Assembly (NCBI GenBank): GCA_944989445.1 | Contig: CALYLW010000044.1 | Location: 1,965,501 to 2,029,500, forward strand | Source of the DNA: Ampullaceana balthica | Taxonomy: Eukaryota; Mollusca; Gastropoda; Lymnaeidae | Direction of reading: 5' to 3' | DNA: 64,000 nucleotides | Shown here: piece after piece, positions 1-11,732 of the stretch | How the letters are laid out: each line of letters opens with the position of its first letter | Numbering within the stretch: the first letter of the stretch is position 1 | The notes under the pieces: generated by a model | Databases searched by the model: none | What the model was told of the DNA's origin: nothing | What the model saw: only the letters and a program-made list of their open reading frames with translations | Position numbers and translations under genes: made by a program

Positions 1-2
1 AA

Positions 3-2149
3 GAGAACAAAATTCCACTATCAAACTGCCGTGGCCAATCATACGATAATGCGTAAAATATATCTGGACGATACGCTGGATTGCAGGTACGTATTCATGA
101 ACTCAATGAGTTTGCCATCAATGTCCCCTGTGCAGGACACAGCCCCAATTTGGTGGGAATCAAATCTACAGAGGGTTGTCTACAGTCTATAAAATTCTTT
201 GACTTTGTTCAGCACCTGTATACTTTTTTTGCTGGTTCTACTCATCGCTGGAATGTATTGACATCATATTTAGAAAAAGATGTTGTGGTCAAGCGTCTGA
301 CATACGTTGGTCAGCACAATTTTATGCTGTTCATGCTTTGTGTAGTGGTTTCGACATAATAAAACATACACTGGATTCTATATCAGGTGACAATGAACAA
401 CAAGCGACAACAAGGCGTGAGGTGAAAGGTTTGAGCAACAAAATGAAACACCTTGAAACAATCTTTCTTACAATTCTTTGGAAGAACATTCTAGAAAGGA
501 TGAATACAACAAGCAAAGTTTTACAATCAAAGGATGTGAACATCCTAGTTGCCACAAATCTTCTTGAGTCGCTGAAAAGCTATCTTCAGGAAACTAGAGA
601 CAAATTCACTGAAAATGAATTCAAAGCCAGGAGTATGTGTCCATATGCCGATTACTATGATGGGAAAAAACGGGAACAAACCCGAAGTGTGCGTTTTAGT
701 AGGTATGATAGGTCAGGAGAAGAGTTACTTCTAAATAAGTCCGAAATGTTCAATGTAGAAACTTTCCTCCCTTTTCTGGACACTTAATCGTTGAGCTAAC
801 AAGACGTGCAGAGGCGTATTCACAAATTGAAAATCTATTTTCTTTTTTGAGTGAATTAAAACCATTACTTCTGATTCACTAGAGAAAAAAGCGAACATCT
901 TGCCAATACGTACCACAGGGATTTGAGTTATGAAGACCTTTTAAATGAATGTGAGCTTCTCAATCATTACATGGCTCTTGATGAACATTGCAAGACTCTC
1001 CCTGAACATCTCAATCATTACATGGCTCTTGATGAACATTGCAAGACTCTCCCTGCACATCTCAATCATTACATGGCTCTTGATGAACATTGCAAGACTC
1101 TCCCTGAACATCTCAATCATTACATGGCTCTTGATGAACATTGCAAGACTCTCCCTGAACATCTCAATCATTACATGGCTCTTGATGAACATTGCAAGAC
1201 TCTCCCTGCACATCTCAATCATTACATGGCTCTTGGAGAACATTGCAAGACTCTCCCTGCACATCTCAATCATTACATGGCTCTTGATGAACATTGAGAG
1301 ACTCTCCCTGAACATCTCAATCATTACATTGCTCTTGATGAACATTGAGAGACTCTCCCTGCACATCTCAATCATTACATTGCTCTTGATGAACATTGAG
1401 AGACTCTCCCTGAACATCTCAATCATTACATGGCTCTTAATGAACATTGAGAGACTCTCCCTGCACATCTCAATCATTACATGGCTCTTGATGAACATTG
1501 CAAGACTCTCCCTGCACATCTCAATCATTACATGGCTCTTGATGAACATTGCAAGACTCTCCCTGCACATCTCAATCATTACATGGCTCTTGATGAACAT
1601 TGCAAGACTCTCCCTGCACATCTCAATCATTACATGGCTCTTGATGAACATTCCAAGACTCTCCCTGCACATCTCAATCATTACATGGCTCTTGATGAAC
1701 ATTGCAAGACTCTCCCTGCACATCTCAATCATTACATGGCTCTTGATGAACATTGCAAAACTCTCCCTGCACATCTCAATCATTACATGGCTCTTGATGA
1801 ACATTGCACGACTCTCCCTGCACATCTCAATCATTACATGGCTCTTGATGAACATTGCAAGACTCTCCCTGCACTGTACAGAAAAATTTATGTCTGACAA
1901 TTTAAAATCTGTTTTTCCGAACATGAAATTGCACTCAGAGTGTTCATGTGTATGATGGTGTACTGTACAGGAGAACTTTCTTTTTCAAGACTTAGACTAA
2001 AAAATCAGCTTCGTAGTCCAATGGGACAGCATTGTTTGAGCTGGCTTTCACTCATGAGCATAGAAAATGTCATCCTGAAGACCATTGACTTCAAGCCGAT
2101 AATAAAACTATTTTCTGAAAAGAAATGTCGCAAACGCTTGTTATATTAA
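3..2149 (+). pseudogene. hAT transposase relic (ZMYM1/DUF4371 class), interrupted by a 51-bp minisatellite
   Basis: This is the decayed C-terminal two thirds of a hAT-superfamily transposase, the type often annotated as zinc-finger MYM or DUF4371 protein. From base 3 the frame reads NCRGQSYDNA, then a TAA, then VPCAGHSPNLVG and FAGSTHRWNVL, which are family hallmarks around the RNase-H-like core. Near 350 the frame shifts; 338-787 continues with a helical segment (VATNLLESLKSYLQ). At 905-960 the frame reads RDLSYEDLLNECELLNHYMAL and runs straight into the tandem repeat. After the array, NLKSVFPNMKL and GELSFSRLRLKNQLRS (about 1890-2050) give the hAT dimerisation domain, ending in SIENVILKTIDF. 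There are several frameshifts and stops, so it cannot be functional. The N-terminus lies outside the window. Confidence 0.9.
959..1873 (+). repeat. 51-bp minisatellite, about 18 copies, derived from hAT coding sequence
   Basis: The unit starts CTCAATCATTACATGG and repeats every 51 bp with only a few point differences between units (for example CCTGAACAT or CCTGCACAT, TTGCAAGAC or TTGAGAGAC). The first unit is in frame with the upstream hAT peptide and encodes LNHYMALDEHCKTLPEH. Because 51 is divisible by three, several frames stay open on both strands; these are not separate genes. Units around 1300-1450 carry TGA in the ancestral frame. Confidence 0.97.
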
Positions 2150-2480
2150 AGTACCGTACTGAAATTTTTCTAAAATATTTTTTTCCATTACGAATTTTAA
2201 TACCTTTGTTTAACCTAGTGTAATAGATGGAATATGTTATGGTGCTTAATATTTAAAGAAAAACATTAGTTAATATCTGTTTTTGTGTGTAATTTTGTGT
2301 GTGTTGTAAATATCATAAGTATTTCTATAAAACATGTAAATAAAATCTCTTTTCTCTGTTTTTCATGTTTAATGTTAATTATAGTTGCAGCAGTAAAGCA
2401 TGTCTTAATAACAATTTTGTTGAAATGAGTATAGTGACAGTAAAATAAATAATACATTATTTGTAATATTATCAACCATT
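2150..2480. other. AT-rich stretch, probable hAT 3' untranslated part
   Basis: No coding potential or repeat was seen. It lies between the hAT coding end and the putative hAT terminus, so it is probably the element's 3' non-coding DNA. Confidence 0.4.
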
Positions 2481-2493
2481 TATTTTTTATTCC

Positions 2494-2578
2494 TTCGGGG
2501 GGGGGGCACTCTTTCTTTGCCAGGGGCCCAACTCTATTTCTTTGCCTGGGGGCCCAAAATGGTGTAAAGACGGCTCTT
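2494..2578. mobile_element. Putative right terminus of the first hAT relic
   Basis: A run of ten G is followed by two copies of a CTTTGCC(A/T)GGGGGCCCAA-like motif and then GGTGTAAAGACGGCTCT. GC-rich ends of the form AGGGCCGTCTTTA are common at hAT termini, and this lies about 430 bp past the transposase end. The left end is outside the window, so the TIR pairing cannot be checked. Confidence 0.45.
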
Positions 2579-3786
2579 TTTACAGGTAGTAGTGTGCACA
2601 CCCGCACCGCACTATATAGAAGGAAAGGAAGTGAAGAAAGAAGAAGATGCGTGTTTCATTGTCGTGCAATCATCTTAGCCTCTGCCCATCTTTTTATAAT
2701 TTTTGTGTTGTTGTTTTTTTCTATGTTTGTTTATTTATTTGTTTGTTTGTTGTTGTTGTTGTTTTTATTTTTAATGCATTTAGGTGTATCTCATAGCTCT
2801 CTTCTTTGAACCACGTTCACTCGCGTTGTTCTTAAGGGCCGTCCATAAATGACGTTACGCGATTTTTGCCGATTTTTGACCCCCTCCCCCCATCTCGTCA
2901 CGCGTCGTCACAAAAACTTAGACCCCCCCCCTCTAAAAATACGTCACAAATCTTTGACCCCCCCTAAAAACACCACAAAAAAAATTTTATTTTCTATTTG
3001 AAAATAAGTATATTTCAAATCACTTTTATTGCCATTAAAGTATTTATTATTTATTTAGTGAAGATCTACAATGTAATATCGTAACCCGCGTGAAGCATTT
3101 TTTAAAAACGTTTAACCGGCCATCAGAAAAAGAACTGTGTTAACATCTTTAGATTATATTTTATTTTAATGCATACAAATTAAACATTGACTATTAATCA
3201 TCACGGTTAACGTCTTTGTTTAGAAAAAAAATTATTTAAAAATAACATTTTTAAAATGTATTTTTTAAAAATCCCTCAATTGACTGACGGGCATACCGTA
3301 AGAAAGAGGTTGTCGAACAGAGGCAAATAACCTGAACTGGGGTCAAAAAGGGAATTCTTGGGGGTAATGCAGACTCATTTGGGACATATAACATCCACTA
3401 CAATCTACTAGATATATTAAAATACGTCATGTGTACGTGTACGCTTGGAACATATGCCCATTATTGAACCGGTTCCTTCCAGAAAATGCATTTTTTAAAA
3501 ATTTGACTACTATGTAGATTTCTTACCTACGTACTATACAAAGACACCTAAATCTACCCTACTTTCATTTCTATTGACACGAGTGACAATAATCTTAATC
3601 CACATTACTTGTCTGTATCACGTATCCTTTCTGCGATATTTAAAATTAATGCCTTAAAAACTGAGCTAAGAAGAAAAGTTGTTTTGTGCTCCTCTCTAAT
3701 TGCAATGTCAAGAATTTTATGCATTCAATAAAGTTAATGAATACTTGACTAATTTTAAATGAGCTCATTTACCATTATATCTAGAA

Positions 3787-3972
3787 CAGTGCTTCTCAAA
3801 CTTTTTAGTATGGTGGACCGGCAGGAATTTTTTCCATTGCACCAGGGACCGGTGCACTATTTTCCCTGCACTGACAATTTTTTCTGTCCTTTTTTTGAGA
3901 ACATCTGCGGACCGGCAGCGGATGGCCCACGGATCGGCACTGGTCCGCAGACCACCACTTTGAGAAGCACTG
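3787..3972. mobile_element. 186-bp non-autonomous hAT (MITE) with perfect 8-bp TSD
   Basis: The ends are CAGTGCTTCTCAAA and its exact inverse. They are flanked by the direct repeat ATCTAGAA at 3779-3786 and 3973-3980. An 8-bp TSD and CAGTG ends are diagnostic of hAT. The interior has several GGACCGG(C/T) motifs and no ORF. It is inserted in the larger TIR element. The intact TSD suggests it is younger than its host. Confidence 0.95.
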
Positions 3973-4232
3973 ATCTAGAAGACTAGAATGGCCAGGGGCG
4001 TTTGACCAAAAACCCTCGAACAATTATATCAAACTTAAAACGTTTTTAACTCTATCAAATAGATTCCCCCCTCCCTCCCCTTGTAAAGAAAAAGGATATT
4101 CCGTGTCGTTTTGATTTAAAATATCTACACATAATCCTATTCAGATCATTTTTAGACAATTGTCATGCTTGTAAAACTCACCAGTAGCATTTTCGCTAAC
4201 GACGCTCCCCAAATCCCCGAGTCATGTGAGCA

Positions 4233-6328
4233 CAGTGGTTCCCAAACTTTTTTGACCCACGGACCCCTTTTATACTTAAAATTTCCCTACGGACCCCCAA
4301 GTAAAAAAAACAACAACTTTATAAATGCATAGTACAAAATTAAAAAAGCAACATTTTGATGAAAAGTACGGTATGTATTAAAATTATTGTTTAAGATAAA
4401 ATTGAAAAAAAAACTTGGATTAACGTGATGAGATTTTATGAGTGTATTTATGCCTGACTCAATGTTTGTGTGTAGGAACCGCAAATCCTCACGAGCACCA
4501 ATTTCTAGTCGTTTATGTTTAAAATATTTTTGTTGTTGTTTTTTATGATGAGACTCATAACGCCACTGAATCTTTGTTCTACCAAATAGAAAGACAGGAA
4601 AACAGTATAAAAAAACCCCCATTCATTACAATAACCTTTAATGCATGATATAAAATTGGGATCTGACTTTGTAACCAGAATTTGTGGTATCCTAGTTCAT
4701 ACAGTGGCATAAGTTCCTCATTTGTGGATACATGTATTTCAATAAGCTGCTCATGTATTAGTATGTATTCATCTGTGTTTGAGATCTGAGTTTGTCCATG
4801 CGCTAAAGTGGTCAACTGCCAGTCGGAAATATCCTATAGTGGCAAATGCCTTCAAAATGTCTACATGAAGATCCGTTAAGTATTGACAGTAAGCAAGCAA
4901 ACCTTTAACTATGTGGCAATTTCAAAAGATTCGAAAACTGACAACATTCTCCTGTTCCTAAGTTTTGTTTGCAAAGAAAAAGATTTGCAACAAACTCAGA
5001 CATAACGCTTTTAGTTTTGATTAAATTTAATTGGTTACCTTGTAGTAGTTGTAGATTCAAATTATTTTTGTTAAAGTTGGGTAAATAATTCATTAATAAA
5101 GGGTATGTAATTTTTTTTGAGTTATTTGTGATGCTAATTGTCTTTGTTTTCCAGGAATTTGGACAATAAATCAAAGAGAGTATAAAATCGATTTAAATAT
5201 GTACGTGAGGATAACCAGCGTACTTCTATGTGAATAAATAATCCATTATAGTCGTCTTCTTCATTTTCCAAACCGTGGTGAGCAAATAATCTCTCATCGA
5301 AGGCATTCCTTTTGATTTTATTAACTGCTCTAATGACATAATGTGGTGATCCATGCAAACTTTCACAAAGAATTTTTGGAATATTTTATGTTGATGAATG
5401 ACTCAAAATACTGAAAATACATTTGGTACAGCATGTTTTAAGTATGCCAGAAATTCAAGTGTATTGCTTTAACTTCAAATTTTTTTTAAAAAATCAGTAA
5501 ATAGCGTTTCAAGTTTCGTATGTTTCCAAACATTTAGGCATACTTCAAATATCCATTAACACCAGAATGTCGGCATTTTTTCTTCGACTCACTCACTTCT
5601 GGAATTACCTATTTGCTAAACAAACTATAACTTAGGGACCCTGCCTTCTTCGGGGCCCCCGGAAGTTTGTTTTCATATTTGTCACTAGACTTTAAAAGGT
5701 CCTTAAATAGCTTAGGGCCCCATCAAGTGTAAATCCAACCTTGGGATCACTCATTCTCTTATCTGTTGTAACAGACCACTGTTTAGAATTATTAACTTTT
5801 TCAATGGAATGCTACAGTAAAGCCCTATTAAAAACATTTGATGATAGGATAAAATTTAGATAAATATAACTTCCCGACACATCGAATAATACACAACCTT
5901 GCAACCCTCGTAGATTCAAGTTAAAAACTTGTATATTTCTACTTATAGTTATAGGGAATTCGGCATTTCATCTGCATCAAGCTTGACATTTCAACAAACC
6001 AAGTATTTTGATTGGTTATAGATGTTGGAATTACAGTAGTTCTAATACTTTTTTTAAACTTAAAACAACATTGTATCCATGAAGGATAGCACCTAAGATG
6101 GTATTTAATTAGTAGAAAAGACATTCACATACTATTTTATTTATTATTATTTATTTTAATTCCAATAATAATAAAAAAATTAATGAGTTTTATCATTTGA
6201 TTTTTATACCTTGCGCGGACCCCCTGACGTTGTTCAGGGACCCCCAAATCAATTTTTATTTTCCACGGACCCCCTGAAAGGTCCCGCGGACCCCTGGGGG
6301 TCCGTACGGACCACTTTGGGAACCACTG
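4233..6328 (-). mobile_element. hAT element (SCAND3/Charlie-like), 2.1 kb, perfect 8-bp TSD
   Basis: The terminal inverted repeats are CAGTGGTTCCCAAACTTT at 4233 and its near-exact inverse ending at 6328. Each is followed inward by (A/C)GGACCCC motifs. The target duplication TGTGAGCA is perfect at 4225-4232 and 6329-6336. The transposase remnant lies on the minus strand in the left half. The right half (about 5360-6200) is AT-rich and has no convincing peptide. Confidence 0.95.
4412..5358 (-). pseudogene. hAT transposase relic (SCAND3/ZBED-like), C-terminal half
   Basis: Read on the minus strand from 5358 downward, three frame-shifted blocks follow the order of the family. AVNKIKRNAFDERLFAHHGL and HIEVRWLSSRTYLNRFYTLF match the conserved VNFIK...RLF / TEVRWLSRG block (5134-5358). 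LPNFNKNNLNLQLLQGNQ matches the LN-LNLSLQG motif (4905-5174). EQLIEIHVSTNEE and KFWLQSQIPILYHALKVIV precede the dimerisation region (4579-4815). LEIGAREDLRFLHTNI then gives the extreme C-terminus near 4450. The blocks sit in different frames with stops and a missing catalytic N-terminus, so it is dead. It is the coding remnant of the element with TIRs at 4233 and 6328. Confidence 0.88.
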
Positions 6329-6585
6329 TGTGAGCAGGACCTAGAGTCTCAGGGTTGGGTGGGGGGAAACGCACACATAAACTTGTATATTTTGGGGTAA
6401 CGGGCAAAAAATTTGGACGACTCATGCCATGAGAGAACCAAACGGGGCTGCGGTTACATCACAAATGCTTTGATGTCAACATCAAACGACGCAGTGTAAT
6501 AATTTCATACGTAATCTTGTGGATTCTCAAACTTATGGAATATAATTAGATTTAATTTTCGTGTCTTGATAGCTTACGCCAACCA

Positions 6586-6626
6586 GCGTCTGATGGCATA
6601 CCGACCGGCACATTAAGAAGCACTGA
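6586..6626. mobile_element. Degenerate hAT terminus remnant
   Basis: The sequence ACCGACCGGCACATTAAGAA followed by GCACTG resembles the right end of the 3787-3972 MITE. No matching left end or TSD was found. Confidence 0.3.
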
Positions 6627-6822
6627 TTTTTTTAAAAATGAAAAAAAAAGTCATTAAATAAATTGTAAGGGACCAAATATTTCAGTGGAAGTTTTATTTA
6701 AAGTTACCCTTATGATGTGACATCACATTTCTTCAATCCGCCTCCCTCACCCTCGTCACGCATCGTCACAAAAGTGTGACCCCCCTCCCCCTAGGTGCGT
6801 GACGTCATTTATGGACGGCCCC

Positions 6823-7503
6823 TTATTTCTTCGTGCTGATGTTTGTGCCCCCCACGTCCCCCCAGTTCTTTGCAATAGCTATGATCAATTCTGCGGCGTA
6901 TGCTATGCCGTTGGTTTGATCTAGTATTATATACTAGGCCATAAAGACTCCCTACTACTGCAACAGTTTGTATTGAATCAAAGATAGAAATTTCTCACCA
7001 ATTCGTATTTAAGACGAATGATTTCAACACATGACTCGGCGACCGAAACAATAGATTCTACTACTTCAACATCCCCAGGAAGTCGTGTTGGGGGGAGATA
7101 TCAGTATTGATTGGCCAACAGCTAGCGCCATGTTTCCACAGTGAAACAATGCTAGCCACCGTAACGAGACCAACAGAACTCAGTCATTGTTGGAACGTTT
7201 TCCAGCTCTCCAAGCTAATTCTAAAACAATAACATGTGACGAGCAAACCTCCGGCGGCCACTAAAGCTGGTTTGCCTACGTCACAGAGAGGATTTAAAAG
7301 CAATCATTATAAATGGGCCCCGTTAAGTTTTATGCGTCTGTCGTTAACTTCACTCCTGTTTGACAGTTTTAGCTTAATTCAATTTCTTTTTTAATGTTTT
7401 TTTTTGTCTTCCTTTATATTTGTTTTTTGTAATTGTTATTTTCTTTAATCCCATGTAATTGAAAATTAGAGCCCACAATGATTTTTATGTGTTTTTAAAA
7501 CAG
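6823..7503. other. Unique sequence, nothing recognised
   Basis: Mixed-composition DNA without an ORF, TIR or tandem repeat that I can identify, ending in a T-rich tract before the 40-bp array. Confidence 0.5.
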
Positions 7504-8150
7504 TAGTGATCTATTTCATTTTCTAGTGATGTAGTTCATCCTTTAGTGATCTATTTCATATTCTAGTGATGTAGTTCATCCTTTAGTGATCTATTTCATT
7601 TTCTAGTGATGTAGTTCATCCTTTAGTGATCTATTTCATATTCTAGTGATGTAGCTGATCCTTTAGTGATCTATTTCATTTTCTAGTGATGTAGTTCATC
7701 CTTTAGTGATCTATTTCATTTTCTAGTGATGTAGTTCATTCTTTAGTGATCTAATTCATTTTCTAGTGATGTAGTTCATCCTTTAGTGATCTATTTCATT
7801 CTCTAGTGATGTAGTCCATCCTTTAGTGATCTATTTCATTCTCTAGTGATGTAGTCCATTCTTTAGTGATTTATTTCATTCTCTAGTGATGCAGTTCATC
7901 CTTTAGTGATCTATTTCATTTTATAGTGATGTAGTGCATGATTTAGTGATCTATTTGATTTTATAGAAATGTAGAGCATCATTTAGTGATCTATTTCATT
8001 TTATTGTGATGAAGCTCATCCTTTAGTCATCTATTTCATTTTCTAGTGATGTTTTTCATCCTTTAGTGATCTATTTCATTTTCTAGTGGTGTAGTTAATT
8101 CTTTAGTGATCTATTTAATTCTATTGCGATATATTTTATTCTCTGATGAT
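7504..8150 (+). repeat. 40-bp minisatellite type 1, about 16 copies
   Basis: The unit is a dimer of two related 20-mers, CTTTAGTGATCTATTTCATT and TTCTAGTGATGTAGTTCATC. It is quite regular at the left and more diverged after 7900. The last units grade into the type 2 repeat that follows. Confidence 0.95.
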
Positions 8151-11100
8151 ATATTTCATCCCGTAGTTGTGTGTGTAAGCCTGTTGGGACGTACCTCATC
8201 CTCTGGTGGTGTATTTCATCCTGTATGGATGTACCTCATCCTCTGGTGGTGTATTTCAGCCTTTAGGGATGTACCTTATCCTCTGGGGGTGTATTTCAGC
8301 CTTTAGGGATGTATCTCATCTTCTGGTGGTGTATTTCAGCCTTTAGGGATGTACCTCATCTTCTGGTGGTGTATTTCAGCCATTAGGGATGTACCTCATC
8401 CTCTGGTGGTGTATTTCATCCTGTAGGGATGTTCCTCATGTTCTGGTGGTGTATTTCAGCCTTTAGGGATGTACCTCATCCTCTGGTGGTGTATTTCATC
8501 CTGTAGGGATGTAACTCATCTTCTGGTGGTGTATTTCAGACTTTAGGGATGTACCTCATCCTCTGGTGGTGTATTTCATTAAAGTAGGGATGTACCTCAT
8601 CCTCTGGTGGTGTATTTCAGCCTTTAGGGATGTACTTCATCCTCTGGTGGTGTATTTCAGCCTTTAGGGATGTACCTATTCCTCTGGTGTGTATTTCAGC
8701 ATGTAGGGATGTACCTCATCCTCTGGTGGTGTATTTCAGCCTTTAGAGATGTACCTCATCCTCTGGTGGTGTATTTCAGCCTTTAGGGATGTACCTCATC
8801 CTCTGGTGTGTATTTCAGCCTTTAGGGATGTACCTCATCTTCTGGTGGTGTATTTCAGCCTTTAGGGATGTACCTCATCTTCTGGTGGTGTATTTCAGCC
8901 ATTAGGGATGTACCTCATCCTCTGGTGGTGTATTTCATCCTGTAGGGATGTACCTCATGTTCTGGTGGTGTATTTCAGCCTTTAGGGATGTACCTCATCT
9001 TCTGGTGGTGTATTTCAGACTTTAGGGATGTACCTCATCCTCTGGTGGTGTATTTCATCCTGTAGGGATGTAACTCATCTTCTGGTGGTGTATTTCAGAC
9101 TTTAGGGATGTACCTCATCCTCTGGTGGTGTATTTCATTATGTAGGGATGTACCTCATCCTCTGGTGGTGTATTTCAGCCTTTAGGGATGTACCTCATCC
9201 TCTGGTGGTGTATTTCAGCCTTTAGGGATGTACCTATTCCTCTGGTGGTGTATTTCAGCATGTAGGGATGTACCTCATCCTCTGGTGGTGTATTTCAGCC
9301 TTTAGGGATGTACCTCATCCTCTGGTGGTGTATTTCAGCCTATAGGGATGTACCTCATCCTCTGGTGGTGTATTTCAGCCTATAGGGATGTACCTCAGCC
9401 TCTGGTGGTGTATTTCAGCCTTTAGGGATGTACTTCATCCTCTGGTCGTGTATTTCAGCCTTTAGGGATGTACCTCATCCTCTGGTGGTGTATTTCAGCC
9501 TTTAGAGATGTACCTCATCCTCTGGTGGTGTATTTCAGCCTTTAGGGATGTACCTCATCCTCTGGTGTGTATTTCAGCCTTTAGGGATGTACCTTGTCCT
9601 CTGGGGGTGTATTTCAGCTTTTAGGGATGTACCTCATCTTCTGGTGGTGTATTTCAGCCTTTAGGGATGTACCTCATCTTCTGGTGGTGTATTGCAGACT
9701 TTAGGTATGTACCTCATCCTCTGGTGGTGTATTTCATCCTGTAGGGATTTAACTCATCCTCTTGTGGTGTATTTCAGCCTTTAGGGATGTACCTCATCTT
9801 CGGATGGTGTATTTCAGCCTTTAGGGATGTACCTCATCCTCTGGTGGTGTATTTCATCATGTAAGGATGTACCTCATCCTCTGGTGGTGTATTTCATCCT
9901 GTAGGGATATATCTCATGTTCTGGTGGTGTATTTCAGCCTTTAGGGATGTACCTCATCCTCTGGTCGTGTATTTCAGCCTATAGGGATGTACCTCATCCT
10001 CCGGTGGTGTATTTCAGCCAAAAGGGATGTAACTCAGCCTCTGGTGGTGTATTTCAGCCTTTAGGGATGTACTTCATCCTCTGGTCGTGTATTTCAGCCT
10101 TTAGGGATGTACCTCATCCTCTGGTGGTGTATTTCAGCCTTTAGGGATGTACCTCATCCTCTGGTGTGTATTTCAGCCTTTAGGGATGTACCTTATCCTC
10201 TGGGGGTGTATTTCAGCCTTTAGGGATGTACCTCATCTTCGGGTGGTGTATTTCAGCCTTTAGGGATGTACCTCATCCTCTGGTGGTGTATTTCATCATG
10301 TAGGGATGTACCTCATCCTCTGGTGGTGTATTTCAGCCTTTAGGGATGTACCTCATCCTCTGGTGGTGTATTTCAGCCTTTAGGGATGTACCTCATCCTC
10401 TGGTCGTGTATTTCAGCCTATAGGGATTTACCTCATCCTCCGGTGGTGTATTTCAGCCAAAAGGGATGTACCTCAGCCTCTGGTGGTGTATTTCAGCCTT
10501 TAGGGATGTTCTTCATCCTCTGGTCGTGTATTTCAGCCATTAGGGATGTACCTCATCCTCTGGTGGTGTATTTCAGCCTTTAGGAATGTACCTCATCCTC
10601 TGGTGTGTATTTCAGCCTTTAGGGATGTACCTTATCCTCTGGGGGTGTATTTCAGCCTTTAGGGATATACCTCATCTTCTGGTGGTGTATTTCAGCCTTT
10701 AGGGATGTACCTCATCTTCTGGTGGTGTATTTCAGCCATTAGGGATGTACCTCATCCTCTGGTGGTGTATTTCATCCTGTAGGGATGTATCTCATGTTCT
10801 GGTGGTGTATTTCAGCCTTTAGGGATGTACCTCATCTTCTGGTGGTGCATTTCAGACTTTAGGGATGTACCTCATCCACTGGTGGTGTATTTCATCCTGC
10901 AGGGATGTAACTCATCCTCTTGTGGTGTATTTCAGCCTTTAGGGATGTACCTCATCTTCGGGTGGTGTATTTCAGCCTTTAGGGATGTACCTCATCCTCT
11001 GGTGGTGTATTTCAGCCTTTAGGGATGTACCTCATCCTCTGGTGGTGTATTTCAGCCTTTAGGGATGTACCTCATCCTCTGGTGTGTATTTCAGCCTTTA

Positions 11101-11436
11101 GGGATGTACCTCATCCTCTGGTGGCGTATTTCAGCCTTTAGGGATGTACCTCATCCTCTGGTGGTGTATTTGAGCCTTTAGGGATGTACCTCATCCTCTG
11201 GTGGTGTATTTCAGCCTTTAGGGATGTACCTCATCCTCTGGTGGTGTATTTCAACCTTTAGGGATGTACCTCATCCTCTGGTGGTGTATTTCAGCCTTTA
11301 GGGATGTACCTCATCCTCTGGTGGTGTATTTCAGCCTTTAGGGATGTACCTCATGTTCTGGCGGTGTATTTCAACCTTTAGGGATGTACCTCTGGTGGTG
11401 TATTTCAGCATGTAGCGATGTACCCCTGGTGGTGTT
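8151..11436 (+). repeat. 40-bp satellite type 2, about 82 copies with higher-order structure
   Basis: The unit combines TTTAGGGATGTACCTCATCC with TCTGGTGGTGTATTTCAGCC and is related to type 1 by shared spacing and the GATGTA/TATTTCA cores. Variant units (CATCCTGTAGGG, CTGGTGTGTATTTC with 1-bp deletion) recur at fixed spacing. The block at 9947 recurs at 10386, and its frame again at 10825, so steps are 439 bp, or eleven 40-bp units minus one base. At 11437 the array returns to a type 1 sequence. Confidence 0.95.
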
Positions 11437-11456
11437 TTTCATTTTCTAGTGATGTT
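11437..11456 (+). repeat. Isolated type 1 half-unit at the far end of the type 2 array
   Basis: TTTTCATTTTCTAGTGATGT matches the type 1 family at 7504-8150 and not type 2. This suggests type 2 arose inside a once continuous type 1 array. Confidence 0.7.
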
Positions 11457-11490
11457 TAAACTGCTCAAAGACAACTAAATATTTAACAGT

Positions 11491-11732
11491 TAACAAAATT
11501 CTGAACCTTCTAACATTATCAAAACTCACAACCTTCTAACATGAACAAAACTCTCAACCTTCTTACATTAACAAAACTCTCAACCTTCTAACATTAACAA
11601 AATTCTCAACCTTCTAACATTATCAAAACTCTCAACCTTCTAACATTAACAAAACTCTCAACCTTCTAACATTAACAAAACTCTCAATCTTCTAACATTA
11701 ACAAAACTCTCAACCTTCTAACGTTAACAAAC
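11491..11732 (+). repeat. 26-bp minisatellite, about 9 copies
   Basis: The unit is AACAAAACTCTCAACC plus TTCTAACATT. It has scattered substitutions and starts 35 bp after the preceding satellite. Confidence 0.93.

Larger units (their letters stand above)
2836..6822. mobile_element. TIR DNA transposon (GGCCGTCCATAAATGACGT ends) with two nested insertions
   Basis: The left end at 2836 and the reverse complement of the right end at 6798-6822 share about 25 bp (GGCCGTCCATAAATGACGT, then T or C, then ACGC). Both arms continue inward with C-rich runs and CGTCACGCGTCGTCACAA-like or CGTCACGCATCGTCACAA-like motifs. The left flank is TTAA (2832-2835); the right flank reads CTTAT, a possible decayed TTAA. 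TTAA targeting would fit piggyBac or Kolobok, but no transposase was recognised, so the superfamily is undetermined. Removing the nested hAT copies (3787-3972 and 4233-6328) leaves about 1.7 kb of AT-rich, non-coding sequence. Confidence 0.8.

Noticed and set aside
941..1955. 327- and 336-codon frames on opposite strands
   Set aside because: The 51-bp period is divisible by three and lacks stops in several frames; only the hAT-derived frame has ancestry, and it is interrupted.
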